From IMG/VR virus record IMGVR_UViG_3300033146_000708, positions 1 through 27,641 of that record: a stretch of 27,641 nucleotides of DNA, one strand, 5' to 3'. The notes under the pieces were generated by a model, which saw only the letters and a list, made by a program, of their open reading frames with translations, was not told where the DNA came from and did not search any database. Shown here one piece after another: positions 16,987 to 24,657 of this stretch. Positions within the stretch are counted from its first letter, which is position 1, and each line of letters begins with the position of its first letter. The DNA is from a virus. A program made the position numbers and the translations under genes.

Positions 16987-17478
16987 TACATTTAGATACA
17001 TATAAATTATTTGAAAAAAAATCATCAATAAAAATATATTGTGATATGGATGATGTTTTAACAGATTTTAATAGAACATAAAACAAACATAAAAAATGGT
17101 TGGGATTTTTCAAAAAAATATGGTGATAAAAAGTTTTGGACTGAAATAGAAAAATTAGGTATCACATTTTGGTCTGAGATGTATTGGAAAGAAGATGGAA
17201 AAGAATTATGGAATTTTTTAAAAAAATATGATAATGTTAAAATTTTATCTAAACCATCAAAAGATAGATTAAGTAAAAAAGGTAAAATAATTTGGTGTAA
17301 GAGAGAATTAGGAGTTAAACCAATTCTTAGTTTTAAGAAATCTGATTATGCAGATAAAAATTCTATTTTAATTGATGATTTAAAACAAAATATTGATGAA
17401 TGGATACAAGCAGGAGGTATTGGTATTTTACATAAAAATACTAAAAATACAATACAACAATTAAAGAAATATGTTTAA
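16983..17478 (+). pseudogene. Frameshifted 5'(3')-deoxyribonucleotidase-like HAD gene with capsid-targeting-like start
   Basis: The first frame starts at 16983 (ATGA overlap with the previous stop): MIHLDTYKLFE, a capsid-targeting-like start ending in L-F-E, then motif I IYCDMDDVLTDFNRT, then TAA at 17079. The rest of the same protein continues in the +1 frame from about 17080: NGWDFSKKYG, FWTEIEKLGITFWSEMYW, DGKELWNFLKKY, K-I-L-S-K-P-S-K, S-I-L-I-D-D-L-K-Q-N-I-D-E-W and G-G-I-G-I-L-H-K. This layout fits the NT5C-type deoxyribonucleotidase family that removes phosphate from deoxynucleoside monophosphates. An ATG at 17179 in the second frame would give only a 99-residue fragment without motif I. 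Alternatives to a dead gene are a sequencing error or programmed +1 frameshifting. Confidence 0.75.
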
Positions 17479-17749
17479 AAAAATAATAAATAGTTTTCGT
17501 TATAGAAAAATCAATAAAGAAATAATTAGATTTCTTGATTATGATAAAATATTTTATCATAATCAAGAAATATTAATACAAATCAATAGTAATAATGAAG
17601 ATTATAGATATTGTGATTGGGGTGAAATAAGAGGAAAATTGATTAGAATTAGAGATAGAAAAAAAATATCACAAATTCATCAAGATTTAAAAATATTTTA
17701 TAATAAAGAACGATATCGAAAAGAGAAATTTAGAAGATTGTTAAAGTGA
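17471..17749 (+). CDS. Small basic unknown protein
   Basis: 92 residues, rich in Lys, Arg, Ile and Tyr (begins MFKKIINSFRYRKINKEIIR, ends in KEKFRRLLK). No family recognised; the charge suggests nucleic-acid or membrane-surface contact, but no motif supports that. The ATG overlaps the end of the nucleotidase frame by 8 bases. A perfect 42-bp palindrome lies inside the coding region and encodes the stretch RFLDYDKIFYHNQEI. The stop codon lies inside the stem of the terminator hairpin at 17743. Confidence 0.6.
   Translation: MFKKIINSFRYRKINKEIIRFLDYDKIFYHNQEILIQINSNNEDYRYCDWGEIRGKLIRIRDRKKISQIHQDLKIFYNKERYRKEKFRRLLK
17530..17571. repeat. Perfect 42-bp palindrome inside a gene
   Basis: Twenty-one bases (17530-17550) are followed directly by their exact reverse complement (17551-17571), with no spacer. 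The RNA could form a stem of about 19 pairs with a 4-base loop; the DNA could form a cruciform. Confidence 0.95.
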
Positions 17750-17775
17750 TTTTATTATGAATCACTTTTTTTTAT
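17743..17775 (+). terminator. Intrinsic terminator ending the enzyme operon
   Basis: A 9-bp stem (AAAGTGATT, 17743-17751, with AATCACTTT, 17760-17768), an 8-base loop and a following T-run. It overlaps the stop of the 92-residue gene and precedes the next unit at 17802. Confidence 0.8.
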
Positions 17776-17780
17776 ATATA
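17773..17780 (+). promoter_or_regulatory. Candidate promoter element TATATATA before the tail gene unit
   Basis: TATATATA begins 29 bases before the ATG at 17802, right after the terminator T-run, so a new transcript would have to start here. Same placement as at 552 and 12374. Confidence 0.3.
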
Positions 17781-17801
17781 ATATAAAAATAAATATTATA
17801 G

Positions 17802-18851
17802 ATGAATGAAATAGGACATGAGTATGATTTTGATGATCAATTTTTTAGAATGGTCACAATATCATTAGCAAATATATTAAGTAAAAATATTAGATGGATT
17901 AATAAATTTGAACCAGAAAATGAAAATGAAACAGGATTTAAAAGAGTTTTTTTACCATTTTATACATCATTAACCGGTGAAGAACGATTTGTGTTTGATG
18001 CATTCATAGATGATATTGTTGATAAAAGAGTAAGTATGAATACTGATCAACTTCAAAGAGGAATGATTGAATTTAAAGGATTTACAACTAATACAGATCA
18101 ATTAGCAAATCCAAATCAATATTTATCAAAAAAAGTAAAAATAAATTCTACTATAAAAAAAATAATAAGTAAAGTCAAGGCTGTTCCAGTTACATTGAAT
18201 TTTGATATTCAGATACAATTAGCAACAGTAAATGAAATTGATAAAGTTAGTCAAAAACTATTAACAGTTTTTTATAATTATTTCTTTTTTAATTTTGATT
18301 ATTATGGATTAAAAATAGATGCATTTTTTCCATTACCAGATGACAAACAAATTGAAATACAAAGAGAATTAAATTTAGAAAATGATAGAAAGAAAAAAAT
18401 CACTTTTTCATTAGATGTAAATACATATTTTCCTATTTTTGATATCGATATCGATGATTTGATGATTTGTGATAATGATGATAGTATAAATTGGGATGAG
18501 TTAGATATACCAAGACCAACAATAGATTTTAATGAAAGTTTAAAAAAATTAAATGAAACTTATGGTCAAGTAGCATATTCTGGATCAATAGGTGGTTATG
18601 ATGAAGATGGTAATCCAAGTGTCACTGGTGAATATGATAAAAATGGAAATTATATAGGTAATGATGGAAAAACTATTGAAGGAAAGACACAAATCAAAAA
18701 AGTATATTGGTATAATATGTATCGTGAATTAGACAAATATAAATCAAATAATCAAGATGTAAATTATAATCCATCACAATGGAATAAAGAAGATTTCGAT
18801 GGTGTTGATCCTGGTGAAAGTTCTAGAAATAATGATTTAGATAATGAGTAA
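17802..18851 (+). CDS. Probable tail sheath stabiliser/completion protein (T4 gp15-like)
   Basis: 349 residues (T4 gp15 has 272). The N-terminus Y-D-F-D-D-Q-F-F-R-M-V-T-I-S-L-A-N-I-L matches the gp15 pattern (a tyrosine-aromatic start, an R-x-x-x-x-x-x-x-L-F/L helix, then a strand with I-R/K). The middle, VPVTLNFDIQIQLATVNEID...LLTVFYNYFF, followed by I-D-A-F-F-P-L-P and F-S-L-D-V-N-T-Y-F-P, fits the gp15 core: a strand, a helix counting tail contacts, and a terminal strand ending in a proline. The last 100 residues are an acidic, Gly/Asn-rich tail with repeats such as YDEDGNP and YDKNGNY. gp15 caps the contractile tail and contacts the sheath; the sheath gene lies downstream in this unit. 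Confidence 0.65.
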   Translation: MNEIGHEYDFDDQFFRMVTISLANILSKNIRWINKFEPENENETGFKRVFLPFYTSLTGEERFVFDAFIDDIVDKRVSMNTDQLQRGMIEFKGFTTNTDQLANPNQYLSKKVKINSTIKKIISKVKAVPVTLNFDIQIQLATVNEIDKVSQKLLTVFYNYFFFNFDYYGLKIDAFFPLPDDKQIEIQRELNLENDRKKKITFSLDVNTYFPIFDIDIDDLMICDNDDSINWDELDIPRPTIDFNESLKKLNETYGQVAYSGSIGGYDEDGNPSVTGEYDKNGNYIGNDGKTIEGKTQIKKVYWYNMYRELDKYKSNNQDVNYNPSQWNKEDFDGVDPGESSRNNDLDNE

Positions 18852-19203
18852 ACAAAAAATTTTATATTATATTGAGACTACTACATTTGAAACAATGCAG
18901 AGTTTAGCAATATTTATTTATGATGCTACTTTAAAAAATAAAAATTTTGATTTTGAAAAATATTTTTATAGTATTTATGAAAAAACTATAACAGAAAGTT
19001 TAAAATTTTTAAATTATAAAGATATAAATTCATATAAACATATTTTTTATAAACATTTAAATAATGTATATAATTTAAGTAAGAAAAATGCTGAAATATT
19101 TGAAGTTCTTTATATTTCAAATAGAATTTCTTTATTTAATTATTGGAAAGAAAATAAAAAACTATTTATTTCAGAAATAATTGAAACTTATATATCAGAA
19201 TAA
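18844..19203 (+). CDS. Small unknown helical protein
   Basis: 119 residues, overlapping the end of the gp15-like gene by 8 bases. Rich in aromatic residues and lysine and mostly helical by appearance (MQSLAIFIYDATLKNKN, YFYSIYEKTI, FEVLYISNRISLFNYWKENK). No signal peptide and no motif I recognise. In T4 the gene after 15 is the small terminase, but I see no helix-turn-helix or other evidence for that here. Confidence 0.6.
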   Translation: MSKQKILYYIETTTFETMQSLAIFIYDATLKNKNFDFEKYFYSIYEKTITESLKFLNYKDINSYKHIFYKHLNNVYNLSKKNAEIFEVLYISNRISLFNYWKENKKLFISEIIETYISE

Positions 19204-19259
19204 TCAACTTTTTTCTAATTTTATGATAAATTTATTATAAAAAATAATCATAATTTAAT

Positions 19260-20438
19260 TTGTGCAGAACAGAAAAAGGATATTTATATCAATTTATACC
19301 AAATGAATTTAAATATCTAACATTATCAATCACAGTTAAATATAATGGTTTAAATCTTAAAACTGCATATCTAATAAATATAATACATGAATTAATATTA
19401 AAATATTATTTCACTAATGATATTTATCATAATCTTTGGTCTGTAATATTAAAGAAAAAATATGGAAAACATTATTCACATTATATTAAATATTTAGTTG
19501 ATTATGATTTTATGTTATTAGTTTCTTCTTATTATGCTGGAAAAAAAGCAAAAACATATAAATTAAATATTACTAATTTAGATATTTTTAGAACAAAAAT
19601 ATCTGATAAAATAATTTTAAAAAAACATAAGAAAGATTACATTTTTAAATCTTTTACTTCAACTCAAGATTCTCCAATTGATATGTCTCTAAGAAAACAA
19701 TTAATAGATGATTTATATCATATAAATATTGATTATAATAAAGCAAAAAAATGGTTAGAATTACAAAAAACATCTAAACAAATCGAATTAAATAAATATT
19801 TTAAAAATCTTAATTCAATTGATGGTATCAACACAGAACATATTTTCTTTAAATTTGATGCTTATGGTCGTTTACATACTAATTTTACTGTTCTTAAAAA
19901 ATATATTCGTTCTAATTATTTATCGATTGATGGTGATGAATTAAGTGAAATCGATTTACCAAATTCTCAACCTTATTTTTTTGGTGTATATTTGAAAAAC
20001 GAAATTGGTGAGAAAAATTTCAATGATGAAATTAAAAATTTTATTGATATAGTTAAAAATGGATTAATATATGATCATTTATTTGAAACATATCCAGATA
20101 TACTGACCAGTCGTAATGATGCAAAAGTGATGATGTATAAGGTCTTATTTGGTAAGAATGTAGATAAGAGAATAGAAAATAAATTATTTAAAAAATTATA
20201 TCCAACTGTTTATTCATATATCAAAGAGTATAAATATTTAAGTGATGATTATAAGTCTTTATCACATCAATTACAAATAATTGAATCTGATTTTATTTAT
20301 AATAAATGTGTGAAAACTATTAAATCAAAATTTCCATTGATTAAATTATTTACTATACATGATTCTATTGTTTTTCCTATAAAATATAAAGAAGAGGTTC
20401 AATTAGTTTTTAATAATTATTTAAAAGATTTATTATAA
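19260..20438 (+). CDS. Polymerase A / single-subunit RNA polymerase-like palm protein, non-ATG or truncated start
   Basis: Frame opens after a TAA at 19251; the only near start is TTG (19260) and the first in-frame ATG comes about 84 residues later, so the start is uncertain. Of 392 residues, the last 200 carry palm-domain landmarks: D-A-Y-G-R-L-H-T-N-F-T near 200, motif A E-I-D232-L-P-N-S-Q-P-Y-F, motif B R285-N-D-A-K289-x7-F297-G298 (the R-x3-K-x7-Y/F-G spacing of Pol I and T7 RNA polymerase), an L-Q-I-I-E-S helix, and motif C T-I-H367-D368-S-I-V. The H-D-S form of motif C is as in T7 RNA polymerase, while Pol I has H-D-E. No 3'-5' exonuclease motifs are visible and the chain is far shorter than either enzyme. 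Whether it makes DNA or RNA cannot be told. Confidence 0.6.
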   Translation: MCRTEKGYLYQFIPNEFKYLTLSITVKYNGLNLKTAYLINIIHELILKYYFTNDIYHNLWSVILKKKYGKHYSHYIKYLVDYDFMLLVSSYYAGKKAKTYKLNITNLDIFRTKISDKIILKKHKKDYIFKSFTSTQDSPIDMSLRKQLIDDLYHINIDYNKAKKWLELQKTSKQIELNKYFKNLNSIDGINTEHIFFKFDAYGRLHTNFTVLKKYIRSNYLSIDGDELSEIDLPNSQPYFFGVYLKNEIGEKNFNDEIKNFIDIVKNGLIYDHLFETYPDILTSRNDAKVMMYKVLFGKNVDKRIENKLFKKLYPTVYSYIKEYKYLSDDYKSLSHQLQIIESDFIYNKCVKTIKSKFPLIKLFTIHDSIVFPIKYKEEVQLVFNNYLKDLL

Positions 20439-20463
20439 TTAAATTTCAAATTTTATTTTATGT

Positions 20464-20607
20464 TTATCTGTTATTTTCACTGCTAAAAAATCTTTGAATT
20501 TCATCTATAAAAATATCAGTATCGAACAAATCTTCTGAACCATAAAAATTTTATTTATGTGAAAATCCTTTTAATGATAAATCTTCAAATTTATTAATTA
20601 TTAATTT
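20464..20607 (-). pseudogene. Possible gene remnant on the minus strand with an internal stop
   Basis: In one minus-strand frame the 261-base gap before the sheath gene reads INKFEDLSLKGFSHK, a TAA (20551-20553), then NFYGSEDLFDTDIFIDEIQR and FFSSENNR before TAA at 20464. The residue mix looks coding (acidic, amphipathic), yet there is no start codon. It may be the eroded 3' end of a lost gene. The rest of the gap holds only AT-rich sequence and the promoter candidate at 20659. Confidence 0.35.
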
Positions 20608-20658
20608 TTAAAAAATTTTAATTAAAGAAAAAAATCGAGTTTTTAAATTAATATATAG

Positions 20659-20666
20659 TATAAATA
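20659..20666 (+). promoter_or_regulatory. TATAAATA, T4-late-type promoter candidate for the sheath gene
   Basis: Exact TATAAATA 34 bases before the sheath ATG's preceding base, in a noncoding gap ahead of a major structural gene, where a strong late promoter would be expected. Chance matches are common in this composition. Confidence 0.4.
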
Positions 20667-20699
20667 AACTTAATAAGTTAAAAAAATAATTTTTAAATT

Positions 20700-23600
20700 A
20701 TGCCAATACAAAACAAAGATTTGGGAAAATATAACAGACCAGGTATATTTATCAACGAAATTGATAATTCTATTATTGAATTACCACAACAAGATATTTT
20801 AATAAATTTAGTACCAGGTTTCTCAAAAAAAGGACCAGTAAATAAACCTATTTATGTTACAAACAAAGCAGATTTTATAGCAATATTTGGAGATATTGAT
20901 AGAGGATTAGAAAGAAAAAGTTCTTTTTTTCATAGAACATGTATAAAAATGTTAGAATCAGGACCAATTTATGCTCTTAATTTATTATTAACTGATGATG
21001 AAAGAGATAAAGCAAACTGGAAAACATTATCATGTGCATCAAATTATAAAAATGATATAACAAAAAAAATACCTTATTCTAGACTTTTTAATCGTCAAGA
21101 TTTTTGGGAAAGAGATAATGAATCATTTTTAGATTATGTAAATGATCCAATAGTGGATTATGATAGAATTTTACATTTATCAAATTTAGGTAATAAAGTC
21201 ACAACAACTTTTATTTTTAAATCTAAAACATCTGGTTTTGATATTTCAGCAGAAGATTGGTATGGTGGTCCAACAAAAGTACCTGTTTATATTAATCCAA
21301 AAGATTGGATTTCAGATTATATAGTTTCAGTTATTATTTTAGATGGTGATTGGACTAATTATGATGTTTTATCAGAAGATCAAACTTGGGGACAATATTT
21401 CTCAACAACTGGACTAAATAAAGCAACTATACAAGATTTTGTTAATGAACCTAATGTAAATACTTTAGGTTTTTATGATGCATCATTAATACCTTATTTT
21501 AAAGATATTACAGGTAGAGATATGTATATTAAATCATTAATTAATAATGAAACAGATAAAACTGGTCTTTTCTGTGCTTATTTTGAAGATGAAATGTTAG
21601 ATGCAGATTTTCCAATCGGAAAAGTAGATTTAATAGGTGATGGATTAGTTGGTGAATCTCAATCAAGTATTGATTTTTTATCATATAAAGAAGATATATT
21701 TGAAGTTTTAACTTATGAAACAACAACATTAAATTCTTGTGGAAATGTATTTGGTAATTATTCAACTGAATTAGAAAATGATTTTATTTCTGGTAGAACT
21801 GCTGAATGTACTAATCATTATGTTCATGGTATGACATTTGGTAATGGTAGTCTTTTAACTGCTTCTACATTAATAGAATTGGATCATACTGGACAAGCAA
21901 CAGGTAAATCTTGGTTTTTTATGAATTCTTCTGTTAATTTTACATCAGCACCACAACAATTATTAGTTATTGGTGATGCTGTAGTATTTAATAAAGCATT
22001 TGATACAATTGAAGCAAATAAAATATATTATGTTGAAGATGTTTCTGATGGTGGTAGAATGATTAGTGTTTCTGATACTCATGATGGTAATCCTATTGGA
22101 TTTAGTATGGCATCATCTTTATCAGATATGTATATTCAAAGAGTAGAATTTAATTTTAATTATACATTACCATATTTTGTTTTAGATAATACAAAATACA
22201 CAATTAATTCTGGACAAACTGAATTTACATTCAAAGGTTTAGAATTCGTTGGTACACCTTCAGTTAATTTAGAAAGATATGATGTATTGTATTTAAGTAA
22301 AGGAAATAATGCAGAAGTAAATATTTTGACTGGTACTCAATCAACAACTGGTGCAGAAAAACCAAATTTTATGCTAGATTATAATGATAATCTAATATTA
22401 GGTTATGTTCATTTGACATTAAGTTCTGGAAATACACCAGCAACAGGTGCAACAGATTATGTTATTAATGCTGATTATACACCAATAACGGTTGATACAA
22501 ATGGTTACGTTCCATTAACAGATATTATAATTACAAGTGGTTCTACTGGTGATAATTATATTAAAATATCATTTGGTAATACATCTGGATCAACTGATTA
22601 TACTAATTATAACCAAATTAGATATAGAAATGCATTTGATGAAATTAATAATAAATTAGATGATGGTAAAGGAGTGATAATAAATCATAATGATGCATCT
22701 AAATATAAATTAGATGATGGTAAAGGAGTGATAATAAATCATAATGATGCATCTAAATTTTATATTACTCAATCAAATATGAGTGGTCATGATTATAATA
22801 ATTCGATTAATGGTTTAATAACTATTAATGTAGGTTCTTTAGATCCAACAGATTTTTATAATACTGATACATATAAATGGTTAGTTTACTATTTAGATAA
22901 TGAATTTGTTTTAAATGAAAATAATTGTGATAGAGCATTTACATCAGCATTATATGTTGATTCATTAGTAGGTTCTGGACAAACATCAACTACAAACGCT
23001 GGAGTTATTGGTAGATATGCAAATATTTATATGGATTACTATAATGGAATTTTAAACAATGGTGATTATGCTTATATGAATAATGACACTGGTTCAACTA
23101 CTAAATTTATGATTAAAGCATGGATACAAGATGATAATATTCTTTATATTGATTTTATGAGTGAAGATGGTGTTTCACCATTCCCTATTGATATTATAGA
23201 TTATGATAATGAATTAATTTTCTATTCTACTGATTCTAATTATAAACAAACTGTTGAAATTGAAAGTTTTGATATATCTAAACCAATTACAAGCATTTAT
23301 GAAATAAATGTAGATGCATCTAGATATTCAGAATTAGTGAAAGGAGATTTCTTAGAAGCATATTATGATGAAACTGATTTAGAAATTGGTCAAGATCCAA
23401 GAAAATTAACTAGAATTGTGAAAGTTCTTGGACATCCAACAATTCCTAATTTAAAAGTTATTAATTGTGATGCACCAATTAAAATTAATTCTATCAATAG
23501 AATTGGTGGTGGATATGATTATCAAACAACAACATATCCAACTATTGAAAAATATGTATCAGATTATAAAGGAATTAAATTGATACCATTTACTATAAGT

Positions 23601-24605
23601 AATGAATCTATACCAAATGGTTCTGAAACCAGACAATCTGGTATTTTAGATTTATTATCACCAACTACAAATTTAGGTAAAGGTTTGATAAATAAAAATA
23701 AGATTTCTTGGAGATATTTAATTGATAGTTTTGGTCTTGGTTTAACATCAAAATCTAAACAACAATATAGTGATTTACTTGGTAAAAAATTAAATTCATT
23801 AGGATTTATTTCCGCACCTTCAGTAAAAACATTAAAACATTCAACAAATCCTAGTTTTATTAATGATGATGTAACATTAAACACAGAATACTTAAAAACT
23901 GGTGGTGATGAAACAAAAAATCCATCATTCTTATATTCATTCGCAGAAGGAATTGGAAGATCAACTATTGGTTATTTCTTCCCATATGTTACTATTGATG
24001 ATTTAGGAGTTCCAAAAGATGTTCCACCAGCAGCTTGGGCTGCATCAACTTATATGAAGAAATTCTTAGCATCTTCTTCAGCAATTCAACCTTGGACTAT
24101 TGCAGCAGGTATTACTAATGGTAGGGTAACTGATATTTCACAAGTTGAAATGGATTTTAATGATGATCAATTAGCAGATTTATATTCAATGGGATTAAAT
24201 CCTATTGTTAAAAAGAAAAATGCTGGTTTCTGTATTAATTCTGAATCAAGTGCACAAGTTTTTCCTTATTCATCTCTTTCAATGATTCATTCAAGAGAAG
24301 TATTAATTGAATTGGAAAACACATTATATGATATGTTACTTAGATATCAATGGAGATTCAATACAGGTGCTATTCGTGCTGAAATTAAATATAAAGCTGA
24401 TAAAATTTGTACAGATATTCAAAATAGAGAAGGTCTTTATGACTTTAAAAATGTTATTGACGAAACTAATAATACTAACTATATTATTGATTTACAAATG
24501 GGTGTTTTAGATACATTTATAGAAATAATTAAAGGAATGGGTATAATAGTAAATAACATCACAATCTTGAAAAAAGGTGATATACAATCAGGTGGCTTTC
24601 AATAA
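20700..24605 (+). CDS. Tail sheath protein (T4 gp18-like), unusually long
   Basis: 1301 residues, about twice T4 gp18 (659). The N-terminus (N-R-P-G-I-F-I-N-E-I-D, then I-N-L-V-P-G-F-S-K-K-G-P and the V-T-N-K-A-D-F-I-A-I-F-G block) is the standard start of contractile sheath proteins. The C-terminal 300 residues carry the conserved core: G-R-S-T-I-G-Y-F-F-P-Y-V, P-P-A-A-W-A-A, Q-P-W-T-I-A-A-G-I, L-Y-S-M-G-L-N-P-I, a long L-Y-D-M-L-L-R-Y-Q-W-R-F helix and a final V-N-N-I-T-I-L strand. Residues about 110-1000 include large beta-rich insertions, probably decorating the tail surface. An exact 54-bp tandem duplication repeats an 18-residue unit at about residues 651-686. It has its own 5' gap with a late-promoter candidate and ends at a hairpin terminator. 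Confidence 0.92.
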   Translation: MPIQNKDLGKYNRPGIFINEIDNSIIELPQQDILINLVPGFSKKGPVNKPIYVTNKADFIAIFGDIDRGLERKSSFFHRTCIKMLESGPIYALNLLLTDDERDKANWKTLSCASNYKNDITKKIPYSRLFNRQDFWERDNESFLDYVNDPIVDYDRILHLSNLGNKVTTTFIFKSKTSGFDISAEDWYGGPTKVPVYINPKDWISDYIVSVIILDGDWTNYDVLSEDQTWGQYFSTTGLNKATIQDFVNEPNVNTLGFYDASLIPYFKDITGRDMYIKSLINNETDKTGLFCAYFEDEMLDADFPIGKVDLIGDGLVGESQSSIDFLSYKEDIFEVLTYETTTLNSCGNVFGNYSTELENDFISGRTAECTNHYVHGMTFGNGSLLTASTLIELDHTGQATGKSWFFMNSSVNFTSAPQQLLVIGDAVVFNKAFDTIEANKIYYVEDVSDGGRMISVSDTHDGNPIGFSMASSLSDMYIQRVEFNFNYTLPYFVLDNTKYTINSGQTEFTFKGLEFVGTPSVNLERYDVLYLSKGNNAEVNILTGTQSTTGAEKPNFMLDYNDNLILGYVHLTLSSGNTPATGATDYVINADYTPITVDTNGYVPLTDIIITSGSTGDNYIKISFGNTSGSTDYTNYNQIRYRNAFDEINNKLDDGKGVIINHNDASKYKLDDGKGVIINHNDASKFYITQSNMSGHDYNNSINGLITINVGSLDPTDFYNTDTYKWLVYYLDNEFVLNENNCDRAFTSALYVDSLVGSGQTSTTNAGVIGRYANIYMDYYNGILNNGDYAYMNNDTGSTTKFMIKAWIQDDNILYIDFMSEDGVSPFPIDIIDYDNELIFYSTDSNYKQTVEIESFDISKPITSIYEINVDASRYSELVKGDFLEAYYDETDLEIGQDPRKLTRIVKVLGHPTIPNLKVINCDAPIKINSINRIGGGYDYQTTTYPTIEKYVSDYKGIKLIPFTISNESIPNGSETRQSGILDLLSPTTNLGKGLINKNKISWRYLIDSFGLGLTSKSKQQYSDLLGKKLNSLGFISAPSVKTLKHSTNPSFINDDVTLNTEYLKTGGDETKNPSFLYSFAEGIGRSTIGYFFPYVTIDDLGVPKDVPPAAWAASTYMKKFLASSSAIQPWTIAAGITNGRVTDISQVEMDFNDDQLADLYSMGLNPIVKKKNAGFCINSESSAQVFPYSSLSMIHSREVLIELENTLYDMLLRYQWRFNTGAIRAEIKYKADKICTDIQNREGLYDFKNVIDETNNTNYIIDLQMGVLDTFIEIIKGMGIIVNNITILKKGDIQSGGFQ
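22651..22758 (+). repeat. Exact 54-bp tandem duplication in the sheath gene
   Basis: Bases 22651-22704 are repeated exactly at 22705-22758, in frame, doubling the unit KLDDGKGVIINHNDASKY (second copy ends in F after the junction). Zero divergence indicates a very recent event. Confidence 0.97.
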
Positions 24606-24627
24606 AAATTAAGTTTATTTAAATAGA

Positions 24628-24657
24628 AAAAAGTTGATTATTAGTAATCAACTTTTT
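24628..24657. terminator. Bidirectional hairpin terminator between convergent genes
   Basis: A 13-bp stem (AAAAAGTTGATTA with TAATCAACTTTTT) and a 4-base TTAG loop. A-rich on the left and T-rich on the right, so it can terminate both the sheath transcript and the minus-strand endonuclease operon, whose last stop codon (24641-24643) lies in the loop. Confidence 0.88.

Noticed and set aside
17179-17478. Independent 99-residue gene starting at ATG 17179
   Set aside because: Its sequence continues a conserved family upstream of that ATG in the same frame and then, after a one-base shift, into motif I; it is the back part of a longer gene.
18438-18456. Short GATATCGATATCGAT palindrome
   Set aside because: Simple repeat coding for Asp-Ile-Asp-Ile-Asp in the gp15-like protein; too short to stand out.
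23564-23884. Minus-strand frame of 106 residues inside the sheath gene
   Set aside because: The conserved sheath sequence on the plus strand explains the openness; no start context or family match.
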